Shown here in pieces: positions 42,801 through 54,922 of a stretch of 64,000 nt of DNA. Each line of letters starts with the position of its first letter. The first letter of the stretch is position 1. Below the pieces are notes generated by a model. It was not told the DNA's origin. It did no database searches and saw only the letters and a program-made list of their open reading frames with translations. Position numbers and translations under genes: made by a program. This DNA is from Eudorina sp. 2006-703-Eu-15 (lineage: Eukaryota > Chlorophyta > Chlorophyceae > Chlamydomonadales > Volvocaceae): contig BDSI01000145.1 of assembly GCA_003117195.1 (NCBI GenBank), forward strand, positions 62,001 through 126,000, in the 5' to 3' direction.

Positions 42801-44716
42801 CTCCGTGAAGAAACACATACATAATTTCTCAAATTAATTTTCTCAAATTAATTACGTTATACCAAATGTCAAATAACGAGGGTGCTCGTGGTTTTTAATC
42901 GCGCGTCTCATATGAATGAATGAATGAATGAATGTTACAGCGGACCCCAACGGGATCATCGGTGTATACCAGAGCAAGCCCCAGTAGGCCCCACCGCCAA
43001 GGCGGCAGGTCACCTCCACACCACAACGCCGCACCCAAAGAAAACACACCGGGCCATAACCCCAACCAGTCAGACACCGAAGCAAGCAGAGGCGCGCAGC
43101 GGGGCAACACTACCAAAGGGATAGGCACAGCAGCGGGCATAATCCCCAGAAGTGGATAAAGCCAAGCACAGGGGAGGTCGCCCACACAGGCACCCCATTA
43201 CCCAGCTACCACCACCTCTGATGAGGCACCCAACGCAGCACCCTCTCGAGGTCTTGGAAGGCCCACGCCTGGCTCGTGACACTGCCCAGCGACCGCTAGT
43301 GGGGTAACCCGCATCATAAGAAAAAACTTGGCCAAAACACCAAAATGCCAACGGGAGCCCAACCTCCACCCCAATCTGAGGGTAGGCCCGGTCCCCAACT
43401 TGAACCCCGGTACGGAGAGCCCGACGATAAACAGACAGAGGGCGGGGAACCCGCGCCTCATCCTTCTTCAGGAGCAGGTCCCGCACATCGCAGGACTCCC
43501 CCCGCCACTTTCAAGAAAGGGTGGAAAGGGCCCACTGAGCTCCAACCCCGTCTCATATGTAGTAATGTAGGAGAGGCATCTAGCTATCTGCACCTACCCC
43601 GCCTACCCCGCCCCGCCGCTTATGATGCACCGATCTGTACCGGCCAACAGCAATACGTCGGTAACACACTAAACGTACGCGCGTCCAAACTATAATAATC
43701 TGGACCATTTTGAAAATGCACTTGCCTTGACGAAGCTGCCCCAGTTGCCCTTGGGGTTGTAGGTGACGTTGGCGATGCCGGTGACGGCCGCAACGAATGC
43801 CCGGGAGCAGTTCTGTTCACATAAGCGTGGAATGGTGAACAGCGAACATAGAGTTAGAACCATAGAAATATGGAAGGAAATTGTCTAGGTTGCAGATGCG
43901 TTCTCATCATCAACGATTTACGCCAACTGAGAATGATCGAGCTAAAGTAAGAGAGCCATGCTTACAAGCGCAAATCAATTCATCCCGGCCATGTATACGG
44001 CCGCGGTACATACAAAGCTCACCTTCAGCAGATTGCGCTCCAGCGAAGCGAGGTTGCTCACGTTCGCGGTGGCGTTGTACTTGGCCACGGAAACATACCT
44101 GCACGGATTCGTTCGAAACATTGAAGCCCTCAGAACAGCATGCAGAGCGTCAATACAGTGTATCAATGGTATGCTAATTGCTTTGTTTATGCGCGCGGCG
44201 GCGCGTGATTCTTCCGGGTAGGGTCTGGTCGCTCCGTCCAAAGCAAGCGATCCCAAAGCAAGCCTTGCTGAGCGAGGCCCAACATTACACAAATTCCGAC
44301 CGCTGAATGGTGGCATTCACGTACCTGTAAAGAACGGCTTCGGTGCCTGCAATCAGGGAAGTCGTCGGAGTTGGTGTAAGCAAGCAGTTACAAACGTTTG
44401 GCGCGCAGCGCCTCCATCGGCGATTACGGCACGATCACCGTTTTCTAAGAAAACCTTACTTCATGAAAATTATGTATAAATAGGCATTATGATATCATGG
44501 CAGGAAAGGTAAACAAAGCCGGCTGGTCCGCATCGCCGCCGCGGTTCGTTATGCTAGCTACCTCCCTGCCTCCTGCGATTGCACTTCAGTCCACCAAGCG
44601 GCCATCGCTACTTAATAAGTAGATTACCGTATTTGAATCTAAAATTCAGTCTTACCCATCGCGGCGCAGCCGAAAGCAATCGCCAGCGCGAAAATGATGA
44701 TCGCCGATTTCGCCAT
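39862..44716 (-). CDS. Copy C, sequon-rich secreted protein (11 exons, 241 aa)
   Basis: Exons: 44716-44656, 44346-44325, 44098-44023, 43812-43726, 42542-42460, 41949-41856, 41636-41576, 41215-41138, 40783-40677, microexon 40369-40343 and 39891-39862. Splice phases agree throughout and no lesion is seen. Exon 1 encodes a signal peptide ([21 protein letters not shown]). About twelve N-x-S/T sequons are spread over the mature protein, and only two cysteines remain (in NCS and YKACDD). Exon 10 encodes ALQLAPGGQ and exon 11 DTEFVGFRV. Intron 4 starts with GC (AAG|GCAAGT) and holds a 634-bp LINE family 1 copy in sense orientation. With the most compact introns of the minus-strand copies and a conserved upstream block, it is the best candidate for an expressed gene besides D. 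Family and function are unrecognised; a cell-wall, matrix or surface role is only a guess from the secretion and glycosylation signals. Confidence 0.88.
41381..41402 (-). mobile_element. LINE family 1, very short 3' fragment
   Basis: ATGTTACAGCGGTCCCCGCG is the reverse complement of the family's 3' end, with one change. It lies in intron 7 of copy C. At about 20 bp the call rests only on the match to the other copies. Confidence 0.35.
42915..43548 (-). mobile_element. LINE family 1, 634-bp 5'-truncated copy with target duplication
   Basis: Flanked by CGTCTCATATG at 42904-42914 and 43549-43559 (11-bp target duplication). On the minus strand it ends GGGGTCCGCTGTAACATTC with a (CATT)n tail. It contains a 138-codon frame without recognisable motifs, perhaps the end of ORF2 plus 3' UTR. 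It lies in intron 4 of copy C and serves as the reference for the shorter fragments elsewhere in the window. Confidence 0.8.
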
Positions 44717-44829
44717 TGTGACCGAGGTAGCTTTGCCGTATCGCGTCAAGAAGCTCAAAGTAAATCCACCGAGCTCTCAAGATAACCAAACTTGCAGACT
44801 GTGGCGCAATTAAATAGCATTCCTACCTT

Positions 44830-44920
44830 GATCCGGGCCAGAATATGCGTCGGTAATAACGGAGCATCTGCACCTTTAGGCATCACAACCGTCACCGTAT
44901 TCCGTACTCGGCAGCATTGT
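44830..44920 (-). promoter_or_regulatory. Conserved upstream block, copy C
   Basis: Minus strand: ACGGTGACGGTTGTGATGCC, CAGATGCTCCGTTATTACCG and ACGCATATTCTGGCCCGGAT, about 115-200 bp upstream of the ATG. It matches copies A, B and D. Confidence 0.55.
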
Positions 44921-45682
44921 GGCCCTCAATTTGCCAGGCTTGTCAATTAGTGTACACAAATTACATTCATTTTCTCGCTTCGTTCGATACATACAGCTGG
45001 ATGCCATGGTTGGTAATACTTTTTACGACGCAGAAGTTATCCCACAACGCCGTGCCTGGATTTAAGCATGGCAATAAAGGTTCCATGAAGTAGTTTTGGT
45101 GAAGGCAGGGCAGGGCTAGGCAGGGCGACCGACACCACACTCAAACACACTTCCTGTGTGAATGACAGTCAGGCGCGAGAAGTACATTCGCCTTAATGTC
45201 TTGCAAATCACTCTTTCAGGTCGCAGTAGGCATTCTGCGTGTCGGACCGGATACGATTGAACTTACGTGTCGGTACGTATGAGGATGGCAAAGAACAGCA
45301 GCTCCTATCCTCCTTGCGAGTCCAGGCCTCTCCAGAAACATCTTCTTCGGTGATAGCAAGGACCCTACTGACCTTCATTTAAAATAAATTTCAGCAACGC
45401 AGTATGCCGGTAGTGGCCAAGTGCGTGCTTTTCATCGAGATGAAACGAAGCCGGCGCATGGGTGCGTCAGGAGCGTGTCCGCCTACAACTGCACAACGAA
45501 AGAAAGAATGCACCTTTTGTGTTTTTTAACATATACGGGTATGTAATCCGCCGAGCACAAGGTCATCATGGTGCCCCAGCTTTAGTCATGATGTTGAGGA
45601 CCCCGCGAATAGCGAGCCATCGGTGACAGTGACCATCGGTGACAGCCGCAGCAGCTTTCTCATCACACGACACACCGCTTAA

Positions 45683-45798
45683 ACGAAACCGCGCCACGCA
45701 GTTTGGCGCGCCGGACAGGACCCACAAGTGCACCGAAGCACACCCCGCGCACCCACTTGGTTCGCTTGTGGGCGCGCCGTAGTGGCGCGGTTTCGTTT
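45683..45798. repeat. Inverted repeat with ~60-bp loop
   Basis: CGAAACCGCGCCAC and GGCGCGCC at 45683-45712 are mirrored by GGCGCGCC and GTGGCGCGGTTTCG at about 45772-45798. The arms are about 25 bp, with a few mismatches in the middle. The purpose is unknown. Confidence 0.55.
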
Positions 45799-46693
45799 TG
45801 TTGCAGTGTTCGGTGAGGATGCTACGGCTGTGTCCGATGGCCCACGGGGCCCGTTGTAACATAATATATCTCGCTGCGTGGGGGCCCCCAAAAGACGCCT
45901 AGCGAGAGTGCAACCATGCAGCTGGCGCCATCAATCGATTACAGCGCCTCTTGGGGTCTCAAGCAAGGCATGTGCGATGCATAAATGACTTATGCAGCTT
46001 GTCACAGCTCAACGATAAGTACGACAGCAGTATTGCCGAAACCAAGCGTGTGCTCATGACGATGGATTAAGTGAAAGTGATATGACGTGTCATCCGCGGT
46101 ACGACAACCTATATGCATTCCTTGCGCGCGTACATTACTCTTGGCCATACCGCAAAGAAATTATTACATCGATAGGCAATCCCAATACCCGCCCGCGTGC
46201 GCTCACTTAGGGGAGGGAAGGACGAAGTGCGACAAACGGGTAGCAGGGCACTTCCGCCGCTGGGTGGTGGAACCAAGCGGGGGAGGTCGTCCTGGTCATT
46301 CGGGAAAGAAGGGTTCGTACGAGCAAGGCGGGCCCAGTAATCTGCACGCTTGTCCGATAGGACAAGCAACATCAACACAACAGCGTCAGGTCTTCGAGCA
46401 ACATCCATGCTGATTCCTACTCAAGCGCGGCCCCATCCCTCATGCCTCCAACCGCCCCGACCTCTCGCCGTACTCGCCGTACTCAGCGAGTATGTAATGC
46501 CCAGCAACGGCGCTGCCGGACCCATCCATGTTTTGCGACCACGCACGAAGCCGTGGAGGAGGAGTGCGCGGCCGCGGCAGTGATGCGTGTATCGTTGCGG
46601 CCGCGGCGTGGCGTGGATCATTGCTGTGGACGCGGCCAGTGGGGTCGCGCGTGCGGGAAGGGGAAGGCCGCCGCAGCGTCGCCTCGACGTCGC

Positions 46694-46896
46694 GCGGGAG
46701 GCCCGGCTGCTGTCACGTACGTGCGCGGGAGGCCCGGCTGCTGTCACGTACGTGCGCGGGAGGCCCGGCTGCTGTTACGTGCGTGCGCGGGAGGCCCGGC
46801 TGCTGTCACGTACGTGCGCGGGAGGCCCGGCTGCTGTCACGTACGTGCGCGGGAGGCCCGGCTGCTGTTACGTGCGTGCGCGGGAGGCCCGGCTGT
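46694..46896. repeat. 31-bp minisatellite containing CACGTACGTG
   Basis: About 6.5 units of 31 bp with the core GCGGGAGGCCCGGCTGCTGT followed by CACGTACGTGC. Some units have TTACGTGCGTGC instead, in an alternating higher-order pattern. Since 31 is not a multiple of three, all three frames give the same repeated peptide, which argues against coding. Confidence 0.85.
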
Positions 46897-48664
46897 GGTC
46901 GCCCTGGTCGCTTCCGACGACACTTACGGCCCCTGGGTGGCTTCTTAGGGCGGCGGCCGAGGACCGCTGCCTGGGGATGGACGGACGTACGGCTACCATC
47001 AGACCTTCATGATCACGGTACGGCGGTGGTGTACAGCAGCTTCCGTACAATAATGTCTCACCACCAGTTGATTGACCCATGGCCTATCTGGCAATCACTG
47101 TCCGGCGGTGTCCTAGGTAGGTAGGTAGGGCGGTCCTACCTGGCGGGCGGGAGGTCTTGCTTTGCATGCATACAGTTGGGGTGATGAGCTGGGTGGAGCC
47201 GGGTCATGAAGAAAGCCGAACTAATAATAACCTAGCTAGGATCGGCCGGGACGGAGGCAGGGCGCCGCCAGACCGACGGATACCGTGCTTGCCATGTACC
47301 TACATGCTACATCCGGGCGATGGAAAGAGGGACGGGGGGGGACGGAGGGGGTCCAAAATGAGGGAGCGCACCCACGCGTGGACCCCATCCATCCCATGGA
47401 TTGTCGGTTCAGGCGATTCATCAGCTAACTGGATCACGTGTAACACATCGTAGGTAGCAACGCAGTTCTCACAAGCGATGGCGATCACCGCCCATACTAG
47501 CGCACGACGTCGTCTCTCGAATATCACGCCTTCGTTCACGCCTTGCAGGTCACCTGCGTGCCGTGCAACCGTACAGCCGTACAGCCGCCGCCCGTTGTGG
47601 ACCACACGTCATATGAGTTCGGGTCTTCCAGCGTTTTACTTCAGTTAGTAAGTGCCGTTTGCCGCAATTCCACAGTCGCTCTTACGTCACTGTTCCATTC
47701 GGTGCCCGGCACGGTAAGTTGTCTCTCTAATGCGCCGTTCACAGACACGTGCCTACTTAGGCTTACCGGGGAGAACGCCAGTAAACAATAACGTTATCAT
47801 CCTAACGATAATCTTATTGATTAAGTTAGGATTTTGTCAATGCGAAACCTTCCCAGTCGTGCACGGAGGTGCAAGGCGCTTCATAATGGCGTTCGGGGAG
47901 GTTCGGCGGGGGCCAACCGGTTGTTCGCACAAGTTGGTTCTCCCCCGCCTCTCTTGCAACAGTAAGCGTTTCGCCTCAAGTACCATCGAACGAATGGCAG
48001 CAGGGCGGGCGCGGTTTGATGCGAACTCTTACAGCCGACCTTGCTACAAGGTTCTTTCACAGGTCCTCCGCTGTCATTCCAATCTTGGAGTGCATTTGCC
48101 GCACGACTGCGATGTGTGCGGTACCGTTCGTGGTCGCATTCTTGCACCACCGAGATAGACTTCCAACATGGCGTGAAACTAGTTGAAAATGCCCAGTATC
48201 AGCGATAATGGCGCACATCGGTGTGTACAGGTGTGCGTAGCGCTGCGCAACACGACCCTAGCGTCCATCACTGATCATCACGGTACGAAGCATCTTTAAT
48301 CCAGAACAAGAAGACGATGAAAGCACTACCGTGAAATGGTGGATATCTTCATGAAAGGAAAGTTATGCGAGGCAAAGAAATGTGGTTTCAATGTCACCGA
48401 GTATTGCACGACATGTAAACCGTCAACGTTGCTTTGTCATGCGTCAGAGTACACGTCTCTAGATTCTCCTTATATAGCAATACAGGAATTTCATCTTCAT
48501 TACATCAAATTATATTCAGTGAAGCAGCTATGCAAACACTTATCCGTAAGTTTGTAGGAGCAGGGTCTGCAAGCCGAACTCAGACGGTTTCTAGCAGGTG
48601 CGCGCATTAAAAGTGCGAGCCACGTTCTCAACAAGATTTGAATCGTTCTGCGGACTTACTCCAA

Positions 48665-51600
48665 ATGCGCATCGCTACTGCGACAGTCAGCGCGATTACG
48701 CTTTCGGGCCTCCTCAGCTTGCAACTTTACCTCTGGTTCTCGGGACCCGATCAAGTTATCTACTCGCGGGCATTTACTGAACAGCAGCGCTCCTCTCGAC
48801 CTGCGCCCGTATCCAGGAGGCCTGCATCCGCGAGTGCGGATCTCAGCACGGCAGCCACGGCCTCAACCGCCGACCGCAACGCTTCTCCCGGCTCCATGGC
48901 AACCATCACACGAGTACCCGCGAGTAGGTTCAAGCGCTGCGAGGATGACGGGGCGGCGTTCGTTGTGCATCCCCATGCTACCCGGAACTGTCCCCTACCT
49001 CGGTATGCATGCACGTATGTATGTGTACCGAGGACGTCACCATGGCCCTGCGGTGCCGTTAAGTGTCGCGCCCCGCCCCCTCCCTCCCCCTTCTGTAATT
49101 ATGCAACAGCAAAGGGGCGGTGCGGCCTCCTGCCCATCCGTCACCCCTGCACGCGCCTTATGCCGTATGCCGTATTGCCAACCTCCCTTCCCCGCTGCAC
49201 CGTCTGCTGCCCGGCCCTACGGCGGTCGTCCCATCCTGGTGGGTGGTACCGCCCCTCAGGCAGCCTCCACGTGTCCAAACCCACCTGGTGGCTGGAGAGC
49301 CGCTTCCACTTCTCCTTCGCGTGAGTTCACCCAGAGGTGACACGGACCGGGGCCGGGGCCACATGGACCCGGGCCACACGGACCGGAATAGAAATGATCT
49401 GCTTCAGGGGACAGACCGCCGCAGCGCCGCGGCGTATCCTTTGTCATGCAGTACAACTGTACGGCTTATGACCGGTCCGCCTTTCGGCTGCCATCTTTGG
49501 TCCGACCGGCTCATGCTCTGGCACTTTGACGTCGACCGCCCCGATGATCGATGGGCTGTTCAGCCCCCCTAGATAGGTCGCCTTGCCTGGGCTGCCGAGG
49601 GCTGTAGCACCTCACCCACCCCGGATTTCGCCAGGACCACCTCCTAGCCCCCAGGACCACCTACCCAACCAACCAACCAACAGGCCCCCTTTACTGTTTT
49701 CCTTCCGTTCCTTACCGTCCTGCACTCACCTCACTCTTGACGCCTCCTTCCATCGCGCCTCGCACCCCCTTCACCCCCTGCACCGGCTGTTTCTTTTGAA
49801 CCCCCTGCACCCCCGCCAAGCCGTTCCCTTGCACCCCCTGCACCCCCTGCACCCCCTGGTAACGCCGCAGGGACTACTGGGACTCGGCCCGGGAGAACTT
49901 CGGGGTGCTGCGGGTTCTGAATGACGACCTGGTCAAGGGAGGGGCGGGGTTCGGGTGAGTGACGACCTGGTCAAGGGAGGGGCGGGATGGAGGAGGCGCG
50001 GGCGCGGGGCGGGGCGGGGCGGGGCGGGGGCGAAGTCGCGGGTAGCTAGAGTACGGGCGGGAATCGGGAGCTCCAGGCGTGGGGCGGTGGGGTGCGTGTC
50101 GTACCCAGGTAGTCGTACCCAGTGCAGGAAGGTGCGGGAAGGTGAGGGCAACACAAGAATGGTGCGGGGCGGCGCCTAGTGAGGGCGGTGATGGGTAGGG
50201 GAGGGTTGGTGGGTGGGGTTATAAGGTCGGGCAGCGCCAGGGGAGGTGTCAAGTTGCGTCAGCGTCAGGCCCATGACGTCAGAGGCTCAGAGGCACCACG
50301 TCGGGGCCATGACGTCAGAGCCACCACGTCGGGGCCATGACGTCAGGGCCATGACGTCAGGATGTCAAGGTGGTCCGGGCGGCGACGGAGGCCGGCCCTT
50401 CTCCCTGGGGCGGGGGAGGGTTGGGGCGGGGAAAGCACCGTATCGAACGAACATTGCTGTCCCCCCGTCCCCCCTGATCCCTCGAAGTCGGACGTCCTTT
50501 CTAGCGATCCGTACACAAGGCCCGACCAGAGCAGGCGGTGGCCCGCCCGACCCATCGGCTCGCGCGGGGACCGCAGCTTGTTGTATCATGCCTTAAAAGA
50601 CAGGGGACCGATCGGCAGATGTCCATGCTAGACTCCTCATGGGATAATACCCGTGATGATACTGCACAGCCTCTATAGCGGTCGCGGCTTGCGACATAGC
50701 AGTCGACATGCTACCTTGCGAGTTCTGCGCGGAGGTAATCACACGGCCCCCCGATGGTGGTGGTGGTTGAAGATGCTAACGGATTGCCGTACTGCGGGGT
50801 GATTGCCGTGCCTCCTTCCGTACCGGCGCAGGGCACACCCGCATCGGGATGCCGAGATCTTCAGCTACGGTGGGACGTCAGGGGTTGGGGGTGGGTGGGG
50901 AGAGAGGGGAGGGGCGCGCGGGCTGTAGTGGGCGGGATGCTGGGGAGGAAACTGGGGGCAGGATGGAAGTTGAGGCAGTGCAGGAAATGGGTAGGGGGCC
51001 GAGGGCCGAGTTAGGACACATTGGGAGGGCAGTGACGGATGACCCTGAGGTTGGCGGCGGCATGCGCTGCGCCTTGTCTGCTCCACAACATGGGCGGCTT
51101 CACGGTCTCAATCTTCGCAGTCATCAATCCGAAGGAAAGAGCCAACCAAGGGGGGGGGGCGGGGGGGGAGAGAGGGAAGGGGCGCGCACCCCCACTCCAG
51201 AGGACCGAACCAACGGACACACCCACCGCGTACCCTCACCCGGGTCTTCTCCCCCTCTCCCCCCCCCACACACAATCCAACACTGCCGTACTTGGTCAAG
51301 CATTCACCCACCATTCACCCCCCGGGACCCCTGCCGCCTCCATCCGCCTCGCCACCAACCCACCAGCCCGCCTCAACTCCTTCGACACCCGCCCACCCGC
51401 CCGCCTCTGCCCCCGCCTCCCCAGTCGAACCGTCGCTCTTGCAGCAGCGCAATTTAAAATGTCTACCAATTTCCTTATTAATATGTCAATCCATTTCCTA
51501 TACCCCCGCCTCCCCCTCCCCCTCCTCCTCCGCAGTGGTGTCGGGCAAGCTGAGCCACGCGGACTCGATGGGTAATAAGGAGGCGCTGCCGCGGGGCTGC

Positions 51601-54265
51601 GTGCAGTACATGAGCGCGGGCACGGGCGTGATGCACTCGGTGGGTGAGGGCCTGGGAGGGAGGAGGGGCTGTGAGTGTGTTGTAGGAATGCAACCCGTGA
51701 GTGTGTGTTAGGGCAAGAGAGTGTGTGTGTTTTTGTATATTGGGTCGGGGGAGGAGCGGGGCTGAGGAAACGTAGGAGGTCGTCCAGGGATTCATTGGTC
51801 CGGTGGTGGCTGGGGCTGGGTTGCGCTTGAGGGGCCAGGGGGGTGAAGTGGCTGGGGGTGGGGTGCGCCTGAGGGGTCGGGAGGTGTCGCTGGGCTGGGT
51901 GTGTCTGGGTTGTTTTTGTTTTAACCCCAGGGTCGTTTCCGGGCTTACCTATGCCCCGTGCAGCAAGTCACGCACATGTCCTGCCCTGCCTGCCTTACCA
52001 AGTACGAACACCCCCCCACGGGTCATCGACGCGGCTGGCGCGGCGCGGCGACATCCCGCTCGGCCAGACTCCGGCAGCCCTCCCGCCGACATGTTCCCAC
52101 CTCCGCAGCTCGTTTCGTCGTTCGCCCTCAGCCTGGCTATGCAGCCCGCGGATTGTATGTTATGGGCTGGTGCAGCGGCGGTTGTGTGGCGTGGGCCGTG
52201 GGGGCATTTCTGTCCGGGCTTCGCTCGCTCTACCGTGCTCTGCCGCCTTGCGTTATTTAAGCAGGCAGGCAGAACAGGAGTGCGTGACATGTGAGGGGCC
52301 GAGTGGTGCCCCTTTGTAGAGACACGCGGTCCTGCACTGCCTGCCTGTGGAGGACGAACACACCGGGGGGCCCAGTCATACGCGCCAAACGGCAACCGTT
52401 GGGCACTGCCACGCCCCTGGCACGTCACACACACACCCGAGACCCGACCTGCCCGCCTATCAACGTGCCACACGGCACATATCGGGTCCTCGCCTCCTAC
52501 CCGACCGCAAACCATCCCCGATCCCCCATCCCCGATCCCCCATCCCCGATCCCCGATCCCCCATACCCGATCCGATCCCCCATTCCTGATCCCCCATTTC
52601 TGCCCCCCGTTCGTTTCCCACCGGCAGGAGATGAACGAAGGCTCCGAAACCTGCCGGTTCCTGCAGCTCTGGATCACGCCCGACCGGCGCGGCCACACGC
52701 CCCAGTACGGCAGCAGCCGGTACGACAAGTCTGACCGTCACAACCGGTTGCTTCAGATCCTGGGCGGCACGGGCGCCCCGCCCTCCTGGCCCCTCACCAC
52801 CGACCTGCAGTCCATCAAGCTGAACCAGGTGTGACCCGGCCTCTCGCTGGCACACGGTACATGTTCGGGCTTTGACGAAATCGCGGGTCTGAGCATTGGT
52901 CGCTCTGGGTCCTGCGTGGTCCTTTTACTCGGGCCAGAGCCATTGGTATCTGTTTCTCAAAGATGCTTCTCAAATATTTCCGCTAGGGTGGCGAAATCGA
53001 TCGCGCAGATCGACGCTCCGTTCTTAGATATTGTGGGCGTGCGCCGCGTGTGTTGTGCGCGTGTGCTGTGTTGGACAGCTGTCGTGCTGACCCGTGGGTC
53101 TGCTACTCAAACGCGGCCCCCTCGCCCGCCCGCTCCCGCGCCCGCACCCCGCCCATCCCCTCCCCAAACCCCCCCTGCCCCTTCCTTCCCCCTCAGGACG
53201 CCAACGTGTTCGTGTCGGAGAGCGATCCGGGCACCCGTTTCGACCTGAGCCTGGGACCCGGCCGCCAGGCGTACATGATCTGTATAGAAGGTACGGACTG
53301 TGTCTCCCGGCTTGCGGAGTGTCCTTCGGCTTGCGGACTGTGTCTCCCGCTTGCGGACTGTCCCCCGGCTGCAACCCCCGGTCCCGTCCTCCCCACTAAC
53401 CCGCCCCCCCCCCGCCCCCCCCCCCACACACGCCTGCGATTAGTTCTTTGCCCCTGCGCTGTGACGGCAGTTGACCGCGTTCGTACCCGGCGCATCACTG
53501 CAAATTCGGCACCCGCATCTTTGCATTCCATTTGCTTTGCTCGTTTTTTCCTTCTTACTAACAACTTTTCGGACCGTCGCGCTCACGTGTGTCCCTGTCT
53601 TGCCATCCGCCTTGCATGTCCTCCGACTTCGCTTCGATAACCACTGACGGTGCTGCTTCGCTTGGTGCTCCCGTTTCTGCATTCAGGTCAGTATCTTTTT
53701 CCTTCTGCACGGGCTGGGACGGTTGTGCCGGGCACTTGCTTGCTGTCGGCATCGCACGCGCTGTTGACGCATACGCCCTTGCTTTTGCTGCACCTTCGGA
53801 TCAGTAGGTAGTTTAGTCCGGTTTCGTCTGCATTAGCCTAAGGCGTCATAGCCGCTACTTCTGCTGGCGTAACGGCGCCCACCGGCGCTCGACAACGATA
53901 CGGGGCGCCACGGCATCACGGACTACACCACCTTGGGACTACTTATGGTCGACATACTTCGCCCTGGCATATTGGTAACTCTGGTCTCGGTCTCAGTCGT
54001 CGGTTGCATTACTGGACACGGGTCTGTTTTTTCGCGGCTCAGCTTTTCTCTTTGATAACACACGCCCCCCCCGCCCCCCCCCCCAACACACACCCACACA
54101 CACCCGCCAGGTGACCTCCGGGCCAACGACGTGCAGTTGGGTACCCGGGACGGAGCCCGGGTGGTGGGCTCCGGAACCAGTTCCGCCGCGCCCGCGGCCC
54201 TCACGCTCACCGCGGGGCCCAGCGGGGCGCACTTCCTGCTGGTGGAGATGGCCAGGTCGCGGTAG
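48665..54265 (+). CDS. Pirin/YhaK-type bicupin (8 exons)
   Basis: Exons: 48665-49002 (tentative), 49264-49320 (acceptor tentative), 49871-49954, 50832-50869, 51536-51639, 52628-52828, 53197-53290 and 54111-54265. Phases match at every junction, giving about 356 residues. The family signature is clear: WLESRFHFSFA, FGVLRVLNDDLV, HPHRDAEIFSY, HADSMGN, VQYMSAGTGVMHSEMN, RFLQLWITPD, PGRQAYMI and a C-terminal LLVEMA. Predicted metal ligands are the two His of HPH plus His and Glu of HSE, the latter split across exons 5 and 6. Pirins are cupin-fold metalloproteins; some relatives oxidise quercetin or act as nuclear cofactors, so the substrate here is open. The upstream ATG adds a hydrophobic N-terminus (MRIATATVSAITLSGLLSLQ) that could anchor or target the protein. 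The alternative start at 48896 (MATITRVPAS) gives a 279-residue form. Confidence 0.85.
49922..49986 (+). repeat. Tandem duplication of an exon end
   Basis: The 27 nt TGACGACCTGGTCAAGGGAG plus GGGCGGG at 49922-49948, ending exon 3 of the pirin-like gene, recur at 49960-49986 directly after the splice donor. The second copy lacks the following donor sequence, so it probably does not compete in splicing. Confidence 0.8.
50274..50359. promoter_or_regulatory. Cluster of four TGACGTCA palindromes
   Basis: Perfect CRE-type bZIP half-site palindromes at 50274-50281, 50310-50317, 50338-50345 and 50352-50359, mostly within GCCATGACGTCAG units, in intron 3 of the pirin-like gene. They arise from a small irregular tandem repeat. 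A regulatory role is possible but inferred only from the motif. Confidence 0.4.
52500..52610. repeat. CCCCGATCCCCCAT minisatellite
   Basis: Irregular 7- and 14-bp units (CCCCGAT and CCCCCAT alternating) in intron 5 of the pirin-like gene, ending just before exon 6. Confidence 0.75.
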
Positions 54266-54922
54266 CGGTAGCGGGGATGGGGTATGGGGCGGGGCGGGGA
54301 GGGGCGGGATGGGGTTGTGTTGCATTCACGACTTCACAAGTGCGGCTCGGCCCCGCATGCGCCTCCTGGGGGCCGCGGTGCCCCGCGGGTCGGTCGGCCT
54401 TCCTCACGAGAGCGGCGTACCTCCCTCACGTGGACGGATGGATGCGGGGATGGGGGCGGGGTAGGAGCCCGAGCACCTTAAGCCGGTCATCGAGTTCTTG
54501 CACGTGGGTGTGAGTGTGAGTGTGAGAGTGAATGCGCCATGGAGGCACGTGGATGGCTGAAGGTGCTCCATGGGCCAGCACCGAGGTGCCGCATAGTTTA
54601 TTACACATGAAGTGAGCGAGTGAGCGAGAGACAGGGAGTGACGAGAGTGATAATTGGGCGAGGCGTGGCACAGGGAGGGGGCGAGATTTACGGGATGTAG
54701 TACGGGCTGTACGGTCGCCAACGGCGGACGCAACCCCCCCCCCCCCCGCGCTGGAACACGACTGATGTGGACGATATGTAAAAGTGGACGATGTGCTGAT
54801 GCTGCTTAACTAAACTAGTAAGGAGGCTCGCTGTATCTGAGGCTGTACGGCACCAGTTGGACCGTTTGGACACGGTTTCGGAGTCGCGCGTATCAGTGGG
54901 GCAGGCAGGGGGTCGCTGAGGC
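54266..54922. other. Non-coding DNA after the pirin-like gene
   Basis: Probably the 3' UTR and beyond. It contains a GTGAGTGTGAGTGTGAGAGTG run and a C-run at 54736-54747. No gene is seen. Confidence 0.4.

Larger units (their letters stand above)
44921..48664. other. Intergenic DNA between divergent copy C and the pirin-like gene
   Basis: No gene can be supported. Apart from the minisatellite at 46694-46896 and the inverted repeat at 45683-45798 it appears unique. Open frames at 46440-47120 come from the minisatellite. A 142-codon frame at 47730-48158 has no recognisable feature. Confidence 0.4.

Noticed and set aside
43070..43486. 138-codon minus-strand ORF as a host gene
   Set aside because: Lies wholly inside the LINE family 1 insertion defined by the CGTCTCATATG duplication.
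44579..44785. Plus-strand ORF over the signal-peptide exon of copy C
   Set aside because: Antisense to a well-supported exon; no independent evidence.
46442..47124. ORFs of 140-198 codons with repeated REARLLSRTCAGGPAA-like peptides
   Set aside because: All three frames give the same peptide because the minisatellite unit is 31 bp; not a gene.
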